Shown: positions 8,231 to 17,326 of the stretch, piece by piece
How the letters are laid out: the number at the start of each line of letters is the position of its first letter
Numbering within the stretch: the stretch's first letter is position 1
Source: Caballeronia zhejiangensis
GTDB lineage: Bacteria > Pseudomonadota > Gammaproteobacteria > Burkholderiales > Burkholderiaceae
Direction: 5' to 3'
Length of the DNA: 64,000 nt
Assembly (NCBI RefSeq): GCF_000698575.1
Contig: NZ_JFHD01000013.1
Coordinates: 62,001 to 126,000 of the forward strand
Notes under the pieces: model-generated
What the model saw: the letters and a program-made list of their open reading frames with translations, nothing else
Databases searched by the model: none
What the model was told of the DNA's origin: nothing
Program-made: the position numbers and the translations under genes

Positions 8231-8886
8231 TTTTTTTCGGTTTACGCCGGATCCCGTTTTCTTAGTGGTCTATTAGCGTTGCCCCTGTGCGGGGCGGCAC
8301 CTACTTTTTTTGCTGCTGCAAAGAAAGTAGGCAAAGAAAGCAGCTTTTCAAGCCCGCGGTCACACGCAATTTGGGTAGTCCTCTCGTCCTAGGCGGCACT
8401 CGCCTAAAGAGTGCCCTCGAAGGACTAACCGGGCTTGGCTCGCGCACGGTCTGCCGCCCGAAACCGTTGAGAACGCTGGTTCAGCACGAAATGGCTTCGG
8501 CACAGCGCTACGCGCTGCCGCCGGGTCCGCAAGGGAAACCAACGTGAGGCAAGTGCAGTGAGATGGAGGCGTTAGTGAAGAAGCGCATGCATCCCCGCTT
8601 GACCGGTCGGCCGCGAAGCGGGCTGGAGCTATTTCGTGCTGAACCAGTTTGTTATGTGGTGCGATGTTACAGACCGTGCGCGAGCCAAGCCCGATTAGGT
8701 GTTTGAGGGCACTCTTTAGGCAGCCCACGATGGACGAGAGGACTACCCAAATTGCGTGTGACCGCGGGCGTATCAGTAGCTGCTTTCTTTGCTTACTTTC
8801 TTTGCAGCAGCAAAGAAAGTGAGTGCCGCCCCGCACAGGGGCAGTGCTAATAGACCGACACGATCACGGGATCCGGCGAAAAAAAA
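8231..8886. repeat. Long imperfect inverted-repeat element (MITE/REP-like)
   Basis: About 275 bases at the left end (T-run, CGCCGGATCCCG, GGTCTATTAGC, CCTGTGCGGGGCGGCAC, GCTGCTGCAAAGAAAGTA, TCACACGCAATTTGGGTAG, GGCTTGGCTCGCGCACGG) reappear in reverse complement at the right end. The end arms are well conserved; the middle, about 8506-8628, is not symmetric. The element separates the permease from bdhA. Open frames on both strands start MRGGT..F.CCCKES because they read the two arms, and are not genes. I see no transposase. Such CCCKES-type frames recur in related genomes as far as I remember, so it is probably a multi-copy non-autonomous element. Confidence 0.85.
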
Positions 8887-8975
8887 GAAAAAACCCTAAT
8901 TTACGCACAGCAAGCCAACACACCAAACTCCGCAGAACCCGATCAAAACTCCGGAAAGAAGGAAAAAACCCGCAT

Positions 8976-9770
8976 ATGACCCAAACCGCATTGAACAAAG
9001 CGCTCGCCGGCAAGACGGCATTGGTCACCGGCTCGACGAGCGGCATCGGCCTCGGCATCGCGACGGCACTCGCACAGGCAGGCGCGAATCTCGTGCTCAA
9101 CGGTTTCGGCGATATCGAAGGCGCGCTGAAGCAGATCGAAGCCACCGGCGTGAAAGCGGTCCACCATCCCGCCGACATGACGAAGCCCGAAGAAATCGAA
9201 GCGATGATCGCCTTCGCAAACGAGCAATTCGGCGCCGTCGATGTCCTCGTCAACAACGCCGGCATCCAGCACGTCGCGACCATCGACGAATTCCCGGTCG
9301 ATCGCTGGGACGCGATCATCGCGATCAATCTGAGCTCGGCGTTCCACACGATGCGCGTCGCGCTGCCGCAAATGCGCGCGCGCAACTGGGGCCGCGTCAT
9401 CAATATCGCGTCGGTGCACGGGCTCGTCGGCTCGGCGGGCAAATCGGCGTACGTCGCCGCGAAACACGGCATTCTCGGCCTGACCAAAGTCGCCGCGCTC
9501 GAAAACGCCCGCACCGGCGTGACCGTCAACGCAATCTGCCCAGGCTTCGTGCTCACGCCGCTCGTGCAGAAACAGATCGACGATCTCGCCGCCCGCGACT
9601 CGCTCACGCCGGACGCGGCCCGCGCCAAGCTGCTCGGCGACAAACAGCCGTCCGCGCAATTCGTGACGGCGCAGCAGATCGGCGATATGGCCGTGTTCCT
9701 CTGCTCCGATGCCGCCAGCGAAATGCGCGGCTCGGCGCTGCAAATCGACGGCGGATGGAGCGCGCAGTAA
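8976..9770 (+). CDS. bdhA: 3-Hydroxybutyrate dehydrogenase (SDR family)
   Basis: A 264-aa short-chain dehydrogenase converting D-3-hydroxybutyrate to acetoacetate with NAD. Cofactor loop TGSTSGIG at 18-25, NNAG at 93-96 and catalytic Ser146, Tyr159 and Lys163 are all present. PGFVLTPLVQKQIDD and GDKQPSAQFVTAQQIGD match the bacterial D-3-hydroxybutyrate dehydrogenase substrate loop. ATG 8976 is chosen with GAAGGAAA upstream; a 51-residue open extension runs back into the inverted-repeat element and is not coding. It follows the permease gene and completes a PHB-monomer or ketone-body use unit. Confidence 0.92.
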   Translation: MTQTALNKALAGKTALVTGSTSGIGLGIATALAQAGANLVLNGFGDIEGALKQIEATGVKAVHHPADMTKPEEIEAMIAFANEQFGAVDVLVNNAGIQHVATIDEFPVDRWDAIIAINLSSAFHTMRVALPQMRARNWGRVINIASVHGLVGSAGKSAYVAAKHGILGLTKVAALENARTGVTVNAICPGFVLTPLVQKQIDDLAARDSLTPDAARAKLLGDKQPSAQFVTAQQIGDMAVFLCSDAASEMRGSALQIDGGWSAQ

Positions 9771-9923
9771 CTAACGCGCCCTATCGGCGACAAATCGCCA
9801 CACTTGAGCGTTTCAGTCGGATTCCCCTAAAGATTGTGGGGCCAATCGCCGTTATGTCCTTGTAATAAGACGCGCGCCGCCTTCGAAAATCGGCGCGCGA
9901 CGCGAAGAAGAATCAAGGACACC

Positions 9924-11483
9924 ATGCGCAATAATCAGCCCGTAACCCAGCAAGAGTTCGAATTCCCCGCCTCGGCGATGCTCGTCTCCGCCACCGACCT
10001 TTCCGGCAACATCCAGTACTGCAATCCGGCTTTCGTGTCGGTGTCGGGCTTCTCGCGCGACGAGCTGATCGGCCAGCCGCACAACCTCATCCGGCATCCC
10101 GACATGCCGCGCGAAGCGTTCGCCGATCTCTGGTCGACCGTGCGCGCCGGCCGCTCGTGGACCGCGCTCGTCAAGAATCGCCGCAAGAACGGCGATCACT
10201 ACTGGGTGCGCGCGAACGTCACGCCGGTGATGGACCACGGCAAGGTCGTCGGCTATCTCTCCGTGCGCGTGAAGCCGACGCGCGATGAAATCCGCGACGC
10301 CACCGCGCTCTACGCGCAGATCAAGGCCGGCAACGCGTCGCGACGCCTCGTGCGCGGCGCGCTCGTGAAGAACGGCATCGCGGGCAAGCTCGCGGCGCTC
10401 GCGAACCTGCCGGTGAGTTCGCGTCTCGCCACGGCTTTCGCCGCCGTGCCCGTCAGCATGCTGGTCGCGGCGCTGGCAGGATGGCGCGGCGTGCCGCCGC
10501 TGCCCTTCTGGATCGCGCTCGGCGTGAGTTCCGTTGCGAGCTTCGTGGGCTGGCTCGCGCTTTCGCGTCAGGTCGATGCGCCCGTCCGCACGATGTCCGG
10601 TTTCGCGGCGCGCATGGCCGCGGGCGATCTGACCGCCGACATGCCCGATGCGCGTCACGACGATCTCGGCGACGTGCAGCGCGCGCTCGGGCAGTTGAAG
10701 GCGAATCTCGCGGCGATCGTCTTCGACGTGCGCGGCCAGATCGGCGGCATGCTCGAGGCCGCCAACGAGATTTCGAGCGGCAACACGGACTTGTCGCGCC
10801 GCACGGAGATGCAGGCGGCATCGCTCGAACAGACGGCCGCGACGATGGATCAGCTCACGACGACCGTGCAAGGCAACGCCGACGCCACCGTGCGCGCGCT
10901 GGAAGTCGTCAAGGAAGCGCAGGCCGCGGCGGACGACGGCGGGCGCATCGCGAGCCAGGTCGAGCAGACGATGGCGGGCATCACGGCGGCGTCGCGGCGC
11001 ATCGCGGACATCACCGATGTCATCGACGGCATCGCGTTCCAGACCAACATCCTCGCGCTCAACGCGGCCGTCGAGGCGGCGCGCGCGGGCGAAGCGGGCC
11101 GCTCGTTCGCGGTCGTCGCGACCGAAGTGCGCAATCTGGCGCAGCGCTGCGCGGCATCGGCGAAGGAAATCGAAGGCGTCGTCGCGACGAGCGTCGCGCA
11201 GATCGCGGAAGGCACGAGCCTCGTCGCGCGCACGACGAGCCAGATGCGCGCCATCGACGAAGCGGTGAACCGCGTATCGGCGATCATCATGGAAGTCGCG
11301 AAGGCGAGCGGCGAGCAGGCCGAGGGCATCGCGCAGGTGAATCAGGCGGTCGCGCATCTCGACGATTCGACCCAGCAGAACGCCGCGCTCGTCGAGCAGG
11401 CGGCGGCCACCGCGCAGCGCCTCGCGGAACGCGCGGTCGTGCTCGACGAAGCCGTGCGCCTCTTTACCGTGGCGAAGGCTTAG
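9924..11483 (+). CDS. Aer-like methyl-accepting chemotaxis protein (PAS, HAMP, MA)
   Basis: A 519-aa chemoreceptor. Residues 1-120 are a PAS domain of the aerotaxis type ([47 protein letters not shown]), normally binding FAD or heme to sense redox or oxygen. Two hydrophobic segments around 170-215 form a membrane hairpin without a periplasmic domain, followed by HAMP and a signalling domain with the conserved hairpin tip ([20 protein letters not shown]). There is no C-terminal NWETF-like CheR tether. Start at ATG 9924 with AAGGAC upstream. It should couple to CheA/CheW encoded elsewhere. Confidence 0.93.
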   Translation: MRNNQPVTQQEFEFPASAMLVSATDLSGNIQYCNPAFVSVSGFSRDELIGQPHNLIRHPDMPREAFADLWSTVRAGRSWTALVKNRRKNGDHYWVRANVTPVMDHGKVVGYLSVRVKPTRDEIRDATALYAQIKAGNASRRLVRGALVKNGIAGKLAALANLPVSSRLATAFAAVPVSMLVAALAGWRGVPPLPFWIALGVSSVASFVGWLALSRQVDAPVRTMSGFAARMAAGDLTADMPDARHDDLGDVQRALGQLKANLAAIVFDVRGQIGGMLEAANEISSGNTDLSRRTEMQAASLEQTAATMDQLTTTVQGNADATVRALEVVKEAQAAADDGGRIASQVEQTMAGITAASRRIADITDVIDGIAFQTNILALNAAVEAARAGEAGRSFAVVATEVRNLAQRCAASAKEIEGVVATSVAQIAEGTSLVARTTSQMRAIDEAVNRVSAIIMEVAKASGEQAEGIAQVNQAVAHLDDSTQQNAALVEQAAATAQRLAERAVVLDEAVRLFTVAKA

Positions 11484-11527
11484 GATCGCTTGGTACTATC
11501 GGACATTGCCCACGAGGAGTGTCTCCG

Positions 11528-11761
11528 ATGACCGCTGAGAACAATCGCACGGAAGAAGCGCGAGCGATGGAACGTATCGTCAACGCGACGCGCCAGGTTC
11601 AGTCCGCTTTCCTGGCGCTGCAAAAGCAGTTTCCGCCCGAAGGCGACGGCCGGCCTTCGCAGATGGCGCTGCAGACCTTCGACGCCGCGCTTCAGGAACT
11701 CGAAGACGCGCAAGCCGCCTTCGACACCATGCTCAACGATCTGTTCGACGGCAACCGCTAA
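11528..11761 (+). CDS. Small helical hypothetical protein
   Basis: A 77-aa acidic, Gln/Ala-rich, helical protein (ATRQVQSAFLALQKQ, FDAALQELEDAQAAFDTML) with a clear GAGGAGT site 8 bases before ATG 11528. It follows the chemoreceptor by 44 bases, so co-transcription is possible. Its last four bases overlap the convergent transporter stop. No family recognised. Confidence 0.7.
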   Translation: MTAENNRTEEARAMERIVNATRQVQSAFLALQKQFPPEGDGRPSQMALQTFDAALQELEDAQAAFDTMLNDLFDGNR

Positions 11762-13746
11762 ATCGCCACGTTCTCGCGCGGGCCGTTCAGCGCGGTTTCA
11801 TCGCCGGCGTCGTTGAGGCCCGCCCACGGCACGCCGTCGGCGGACTGGCGGCGCGCGGCGGCCACGCACGCTTCGACCAGCTCCCTGAACGACACCGCCG
11901 CCGAACTCGTACGCACGAGCACTTCGCCTTGCAGCGAACTTTCGGGGAAGATCAAGCCGACGATCAGTTCCGCCGACGGCGCGCGCTGATGCAGACGCCG
12001 CAGCAGGTTGCGCAGATACGGCGGCGACTCGGCGGCATCGAACGACACGACGCAGATGATCGTCACGCCGGCGAGATCGACCTCGCCGAAGCGTCCGCGC
12101 GAAAAGCGCTCGTAGCCCGCGAGGTCCGCGTACAGGCCGTGCTTGCGAAACAGCTGCACGGCGATGGTCGCCGCGAGATCGTCGAGCTCGCTTCTCCCCG
12201 CGATGCAGAGCACCGACGCCGTGTGGCCTTCCTTCTGCGCATCGAAGCGCGCGGGCGGCGTCTCGGGCGCGATGCGCGGCCCGTCGTCGGGCGATTCGAA
12301 ACTCGCGGGCAAGTCCTCTTTCGGCGCGACGGTGACGGCCGTGTCCTCCGCATCCTCCAGCCCTTCGATGATGTCGAGCGCCGACTCGTTGATGCGCCGC
12401 AACTGATCCGCCGTGACGACGCCGCGCAGCACGTCGTTATGCGCGTAGCGCAAGCCTTCGAGCGCGACATCGTCGTAATACGCGATCAGAGAGCGTTCCT
12501 TGAGCAACGTCTCGGCCTGCACGAGCGCCTCGTCGGGATCGTTCGCGAGCAGGCGCTGATAGAAGTTCTCGGCGGGCGTGAGCGCGGGCCGGTCGCCGAA
12601 CAGCACGTCGAGAAATTCGAGGCGATCGACATGGCGGCCGAGAATCACGAGGCAGAGCGTGAGCGGCGTCGAGAGCACGAGGCCGATCGGCCCCCAGATC
12701 CAGCTCCAGAAAATCGCCGCGACGATCACCGCGAACGGCGACAGGCCCGTGCTATGCCCGTACAGCAGCGGCTCGACGACTTGACCCGCGACGATGTCCG
12801 TCACGCCGAAGAGCACGATGGTCCACACGAGCATCGCCCAGCCGGGACCGACGGCCGCCGCGAACACGACCGCGACGATCGCCGCGATCCACGTTCCGAC
12901 ATACGGCACAAAGCGCAGAAGCGCGGTCATCACGCCGAAGAGCAGCGCGCCCGGCACGCCGATGATCGCAAGCCCGATCGAAATGACGATGCCCACGCCC
13001 ACGTTGATGCCGAGCTGCGCGAGGAAGTAGCGCGACAGGCGCCGCGCGGCTTCGTCCATCGCGGTGGTCGCCCGATGCAGGTCGCGCGAGCCGAAAAGCC
13101 GTATCAGCCGGTCGCGCAGATCTTCGCGCTGAAGCAGGATGAACACCGCGACCACGAGCACGATGCCGGTGGTTTCCAGCGGACTGATGATCGGCGACAG
13201 AAAGCGCTGCGCGAGTTCCAGCGGCGTCGGCGTGGGCTCGTGCACTTCGACGGGCATCGGCTGGTCGATCGGCGAAGCGGCCGGATTGTCCTCGTTCTTC
13301 GGCTCCTGCTCGCGCGCGGGCGAAATCCGCTTCAGCGCGCGCGATGCGCGGCCGAGAAACTCATCGGCGCGGCCGACAGTCATCTTCTGCACGGAATCGA
13401 TTTTGCGCTCGACGGCGACCTGATACTTCGGCAGATCGCCCGCGAGCTGCGCGACCTGAGCGCCGATCAGCGCGCCGACCGCCGTCAGCACCGACAGCGC
13501 GACCACTACGGCGACGATCACGGAAGGCACTTGCCCGAAGCGCAGCCGCCGCAGGAAATCGACGAACGGCGCGAGCAGAAAGCTCAGCAGAATCGCGAGG
13601 ATGATCGGGATCATCACCGCGCGGCCGAAGTACAGCGCGCAAATGACGATGACGCCTGTCACGAGCGACGCCAGCGCGCGCACGCCGGGCGCTTCCGGCG
13701 GCAGGATCTTCGCGGGTGGCCGGCGCGGCCCGGGTGCTTGCGGCAT
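11758..13746 (-). CDS. AI-2E family transporter (PerM-like) with a long cytoplasmic C-terminal domain
   Basis: A 662-aa inner-membrane protein. Residues ~20-380 are the AI-2E/PerM carrier fold: about 8 hydrophobic segments, FVPYVGTWIAAIVAVVFA, GQVVEPLLYGHSTGLSPFAVI, WGPIGLVLSTPLTLCLVILG. A Pro/Glu-rich loop (~150-195) lies between early segments. The last ~280 residues form a soluble domain with ENFYQRLLANDPDEALVQAE and a second part (HTASVLCIAGRSELDDLAA) that resembles a B12-binding/Rossmann-like fold. Family members export small molecules or ions; the substrate is unknown. The start at 13746 gives a proline-rich N-terminus. Confidence 0.85.
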   Translation of the reverse strand: MPQAPGPRRPPAKILPPEAPGVRALASLVTGVIVICALYFGRAVMIPIILAILLSFLLAPFVDFLRRLRFGQVPSVIVAVVVALSVLTAVGALIGAQVAQLAGDLPKYQVAVERKIDSVQKMTVGRADEFLGRASRALKRISPAREQEPKNEDNPAASPIDQPMPVEVHEPTPTPLELAQRFLSPIISPLETTGIVLVVAVFILLQREDLRDRLIRLFGSRDLHRATTAMDEAARRLSRYFLAQLGINVGVGIVISIGLAIIGVPGALLFGVMTALLRFVPYVGTWIAAIVAVVFAAAVGPGWAMLVWTIVLFGVTDIVAGQVVEPLLYGHSTGLSPFAVIVAAIFWSWIWGPIGLVLSTPLTLCLVILGRHVDRLEFLDVLFGDRPALTPAENFYQRLLANDPDEALVQAETLLKERSLIAYYDDVALEGLRYAHNDVLRGVVTADQLRRINESALDIIEGLEDAEDTAVTVAPKEDLPASFESPDDGPRIAPETPPARFDAQKEGHTASVLCIAGRSELDDLAATIAVQLFRKHGLYADLAGYERFSRGRFGEVDLAGVTIICVVSFDAAESPPYLRNLLRRLHQRAPSAELIVGLIFPESSLQGEVLVRTSSAAVSFRELVEACVAAARRQSADGVPWAGLNDAGDETALNGPRENVAI

Positions 13747-13858
13747 GGAAACGGCTCGCTTTTAGTGTGTGGTCGGCGTGGAACGGCCAGTGCGCAGGCC
13801 GGAGCAACGTTGCATTATGCAAGACGCGTGCCGTCGATAAGCCGTTCGCCGCGAATAA

Positions 13859-13876
13859 GGTGAGCGCCTCCGGGAT
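13859..13876 (+). repeat. Distal iteron
   Basis: GGTGAGCGCCTCCGGGAT, preceded by ATAA. Exact GGTGAG-N6-CGGGA core, in the gap between the AI-2E gene and the next small secreted protein gene (13747-14022). Confidence 0.75.
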
Positions 13877-13902
13877 TCAAATTCGGCTGCGATCGGTTCA
13901 AT

Positions 13903-13920
13903 GGTGAGGCAATACGGGAG
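13903..13920 (+). repeat. Distal iteron
   Basis: GGTGAGGCAATACGGGAG, 44 bases from the preceding copy and in the same orientation. Confidence 0.8.
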
Positions 13921-14022
13921 CGAGCGCGCCGGAACAAACGCTGGTCTGGTTGTAAGAAGGGTGATCGGCCAATGCACCGGCGCGCGGACTACACTGAATC
14001 ACGCTCTGCATTGGAGTCCGCC

Positions 14023-14325
14023 ATGAACGCGATCCGCGCTTCAGTCGTAGTCATATCGGCATTCGCCGTCACATCGGCGTTCGCGCAGCTTCATCCGAGC
14101 GCCGAAACCGACATGTACGCGCCGCAAAACAGCACCAAGCTCATGCCGAACGCGCCGCTCGGCAGTCAATACCCGACGCACGGCAACGCGCAGGCCGGCG
14201 AGCTCAATCTCAATCCGAGCGATCCGCGCGCGCAGCTCGTCAACGGCCTGCCGAACAACGCCAACAGCGGCGGATACGGTTCGCCGCTCGCCGGCAACAA
14301 GGCGAACGTGCCGCGCGGCGAATAA
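14023..14325 (+). CDS. Small secreted hypothetical protein
   Basis: A 100-aa protein starting ATG 14023 with TGGAG upstream. The signal peptide (MNAIRASVVVISAFAVTSAFA) is followed by a Pro/Asn/Gly-rich, likely disordered mature part (PQNSTKLMPNAPLGSQYP, NPSDPRAQLVNGLPNNAN). No domain recognised. Confidence 0.7.
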   Translation: MNAIRASVVVISAFAVTSAFAQLHPSAETDMYAPQNSTKLMPNAPLGSQYPTHGNAQAGELNLNPSDPRAQLVNGLPNNANSGGYGSPLAGNKANVPRGE

Positions 14326-14355
14326 ATGACGTGGGTCCGCGCACCGATAGCGCGC

Positions 14356-14382
14356 TCACCATTCTCGTTTCGAGAATGGTGA
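14356..14382. promoter_or_regulatory. Perfect 12-bp inverted repeat upstream of GST
   Basis: TCACCATTCTCG and CGAGAATGGTGA are separated by TTT, then ATTTGAAAA. It could be the terminator of the small secreted protein gene (30 bases after its stop) or an operator for the GST gene 100 bases downstream. The hairpin lacks a proper T-run, so its role is open. Confidence 0.55.
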
Positions 14383-14481
14383 TTTGAAAATCGACGGGAT
14401 TCTCCTCATCACGGCAAGAACCGATACTCGATTCACAGGACGGGACGTCTCCCGGCCATCAACCGAATCAGGGAATCTGCC

Positions 14482-15111
14482 GTGAAGATCTATCACCATC
14501 CGCTGTCCGGGCACTCGCACCGCGCGCGTCTCTTCCTGAATCTGCTGGGCGTCGAACACGAAGAAGCGTTCGTCGATCTCGCCGCCGCCGCGCACAAGAC
14601 GCCCGACTATCTGAAGCTGAACCGCTTCGGCCAGATTCCCGTGCTCGTCGATGGCGACACGGTCATCGCCGATTCGAACGCGATCCTCGTCTATCTCGCG
14701 AAAAAAGCCGGCAACACGAAGTGGCTGCCCGAAACGCCCGCCGAAGCCGCCGCCGTGCAGCGCTGGCTCTCCGTCGCGGCCGGGCAGATCGCGTTCGGTC
14801 CCGCCGCCGCGCGTCTCATCACCGTGTTCGGCGCGAAGTTCGACGCGAACGAAGTCATCGCCCGCGCGCACAACGTCCTCAAGGTGCTCGACGCGGAACT
14901 GGCGAATCGCGACTGGATCGCCGATATCGACGAGACCGCCGCCGCGCACCCGACCATCGCGGATGTCGCGCTCTACAGCTATATCTCGAGCGCGCCCGAA
15001 GGCAACGTCGACCTTTCCGCCTACGCGAACGTGAACGCGTGGCTGAAGCGCGTCGAAGCGCTGAAGGGTTTCGTTCCGTTCCAAAAGACGGCCGCGGGTC
15101 TCGCGGCGTAA
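14482..15111 (+). CDS. Glutathione S-transferase family protein
   Basis: A 209-aa two-domain GST: thioredoxin-like N-domain ([20 protein letters not shown], with the glutathione-contacting cis-Pro in [10 protein letters not shown] and DSNAI), then an all-helical C-domain. It uses a GTG start at 14482 preceded by AGGGA. The next gene, a flavin/iron-sulfur fusion reductase, starts 61 bases later in the same direction, so the two probably share a transcript for electrophile or redox detoxification. The specific substrate is unknown. Confidence 0.87.
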   Translation: MKIYHHPLSGHSHRARLFLNLLGVEHEEAFVDLAAAAHKTPDYLKLNRFGQIPVLVDGDTVIADSNAILVYLAKKAGNTKWLPETPAEAAAVQRWLSVAAGQIAFGPAAARLITVFGAKFDANEVIARAHNVLKVLDAELANRDWIADIDETAAAHPTIADVALYSYISSAPEGNVDLSAYANVNAWLKRVEALKGFVPFQKTAAGLAA

Positions 15112-15172
15112 AGTGAGCGCGGCGGCCGGCTCGCGCCGTGCCGCCGCGCCCGAATCGAAGAGGCATACGATC

Positions 15173-17257
15173 ATGTCCGCTTCCGCGCTTGGCAATGTCA
15201 AACAGGTCGCCACGCCCTCGCCGTGGCATCGCGGCGAACTCGCCATTCAGAAGGCTTTCGGCGTCGACGAGCGCATGGACGGCGTCGGCCGGCGCGTCGT
15301 GCGCGATTACATGCCGGATCAGCATCGCCAGTTCTTCGGGCAACTGCCGTTCATCGTGGCCGGTTCCGTCGATGAACGCGGCGATCCATGGGCGACGCTG
15401 CTCGCCGGGCATCCCGGCTTCATGCACGCGACCGATGCCAAAACGCTGTCGATGAGCCCCGTCCGCGATCCGCTCGATCCCGCCGACGCCGGCATGCGCG
15501 ATGGCGCGTCGATCGGCCTGCTCGGCATCGAAATGCACACGCGCCGCCGCAATCGCATGAACGGCGTGATTCATCGCGATGGCGCGAACCTCGCGTTCGA
15601 CGTGGCCGTCGAACAGAGCTTCGGCAATTGCCCGCAGTACATCCAGTTGCGCGATTTCGAGTTCGTGCGCGATCCTTCCTTGCCGTCGCCGGTCGAGCCG
15701 CTCGAATCCGACGCCCTTTCGCCGCGCGCAAAAGCGATGATCGCGAACGCGGATACGTTCTTCGTCGCGTCGTATTTCGATCGCGAGGACGGGCATCGGC
15801 AAGTGGACGTGTCGCATCGCGGCGGCAAACCGGGTTTCGTGCGTCTGTCGGACGACGGCTCGCTCACGATTCCCGATTTCGCCGGCAATCTCTTCTTCAA
15901 CACGCTCGGCAACATTCTCGTGAACGCTCGCGCGGGACTCGTGTTCGCGGACTTCGAAACCGGCGACATGCTGCAGCTCGCGGGCGACGCGGAAGTGCTG
16001 CTCGACTCGCCCGAAACCGCCGCATTTCAGGGCGCGGAACGGCTGTGGCGCTTCACGCCGCGCCGCATCGTGTATCGCGCCGAGGCGCTGCCCTTGCGAT
16101 GGAAAGCGCGCAGCGACGGCGCATCGCCCAATTCGCTGATGACCGGCGACTGGACGCAAGTGGCCGAGCGCCTGAAGGCGGCCACGCTCGCGAACGTGTG
16201 GCGCGCGTTTCGCGTGAGCAGAATCGTCGATGAAAGCGATGCGATCCGCTCGTTCCATCTCGAACCCGCCGATGGCGCGGGCATCGTTCCGCACAAGGCC
16301 GGTCAGCATCTGCCGATGCGCGTGACGCTGCCGGGCGAGGCGAAACCGCAGATTCGCACGTACACGCTGTCGGTCGCGCCGTCGGACGGCGTGTATCGCA
16401 TCAGCGTGAAGCGCGACGGGCGCGTGTCGGCGCATCTGCACGACACGCTGAAAGCGGGCGACGTCATCGAGGCGCGCGCGCCCGCCGGAGACTTCACGAT
16501 CGATCCGTTCGAGCAGCGTCCCGCCGTGCTGATGGCGGCGGGCGTCGGCATCACGCCGATGCTCGCGATGTTGCGGCACATCGTCTACGAAGGCTTGAGG
16601 AAGCGCCGCGTGCGGCCGGTGTGGATGATCGTGTCGGCGCATTCGCTCGCGAGCCGCGCGTTCTCGCGCGAAATCGATGCGCTCGCGCAGAGCGCGGGCG
16701 GCGCGGTGACCGTGATCCGCGTGCTCAGCGACACGAACGGCGCGCAAATGGACCGCGATTACGACGTGTCCGGGCGCATCGACATCGATCTGCTGACGAG
16801 CCGTCTGCCCTTCAACGACTACGACTTCTATCTGTGCGGGCCGGGCGCGTTCATGCAGTCGATCTACGATGGCCTGCGCGCGCTCAATGTCGCCGATGCG
16901 CGCGTGCATGCGGAAGCGTTCGGTCCATCGGCGCTCAAGCGCACGGCGGATCGCGGCGCCGACGTCAAGCCGATGCGTCCCGCCGCGACCGAGTCCGTGA
17001 AGATCGAATTCCTGAAGTCGGGCGCGAGCGCGCAATGGCAGCCGGGCAGCGGCACCTTGCTGGAACTCGCCGAAGCGAGCGGTCTGTCGCCCGAGTTCAA
17101 CTGCCGCGGCGGCACTTGCGGCACATGCCGGACGCGCATCGCGAAAGGCGCGGTGTCGTATGAAAGCGAGCCGGCGTTTCATGTCGGCGATGACGAAGCG
17201 CTGATCTGCTGCGCGATGCCCGCCGCCGAAGGAGACACGCTCGAACTCGATCTGTAA
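15173..17257 (+). CDS. PNPOx-like / ferredoxin reductase / 2Fe-2S ferredoxin fusion protein
   Basis: A 694-aa multi-domain redox protein starting at ATG 15173. Residues ~30-200 are a pyridoxamine-phosphate-oxidase-like flavin barrel (QFFGQLPFIVAGSVDERGDP, GLLGIEMHTRRRNRMNG). Residues ~340-590 are an FNR-type reductase with FAD motif RTYTLS, NAD-binding GVGITPMLAML and YLCGPGAFMQ. The C-terminus is a plant-type [2Fe-2S] ferredoxin with ligands Cys644, Cys649, Cys652 and Cys679. Electrons could flow NAD(P)H, FAD, Fe-S and perhaps the barrel flavin. It lies between a GST gene and a LysR gene that probably controls it. The true substrate is unknown. Confidence 0.88.
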   Translation: MSASALGNVKQVATPSPWHRGELAIQKAFGVDERMDGVGRRVVRDYMPDQHRQFFGQLPFIVAGSVDERGDPWATLLAGHPGFMHATDAKTLSMSPVRDPLDPADAGMRDGASIGLLGIEMHTRRRNRMNGVIHRDGANLAFDVAVEQSFGNCPQYIQLRDFEFVRDPSLPSPVEPLESDALSPRAKAMIANADTFFVASYFDREDGHRQVDVSHRGGKPGFVRLSDDGSLTIPDFAGNLFFNTLGNILVNARAGLVFADFETGDMLQLAGDAEVLLDSPETAAFQGAERLWRFTPRRIVYRAEALPLRWKARSDGASPNSLMTGDWTQVAERLKAATLANVWRAFRVSRIVDESDAIRSFHLEPADGAGIVPHKAGQHLPMRVTLPGEAKPQIRTYTLSVAPSDGVYRISVKRDGRVSAHLHDTLKAGDVIEARAPAGDFTIDPFEQRPAVLMAAGVGITPMLAMLRHIVYEGLRKRRVRPVWMIVSAHSLASRAFSREIDALAQSAGGAVTVIRVLSDTNGAQMDRDYDVSGRIDIDLLTSRLPFNDYDFYLCGPGAFMQSIYDGLRALNVADARVHAEAFGPSALKRTADRGADVKPMRPAATESVKIEFLKSGASAQWQPGSGTLLELAEASGLSPEFNCRGGTCGTCRTRIAKGAVSYESEPAFHVGDDEALICCAMPAAEGDTLELDL

Positions 17258-17326
17258 CGATTGTGCCCCGCGCGCATATCCGTGAGAATGCACGGCATCT
17301 CAAGCCTGCATGTCTCGTGCTTTCCC

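Noticed and set aside
8287-8836. Frames starting MRGGT..F.CCCKES on both strands
   Set aside because: They are the two arms of one inverted repeat translated in each direction, not independent genes.
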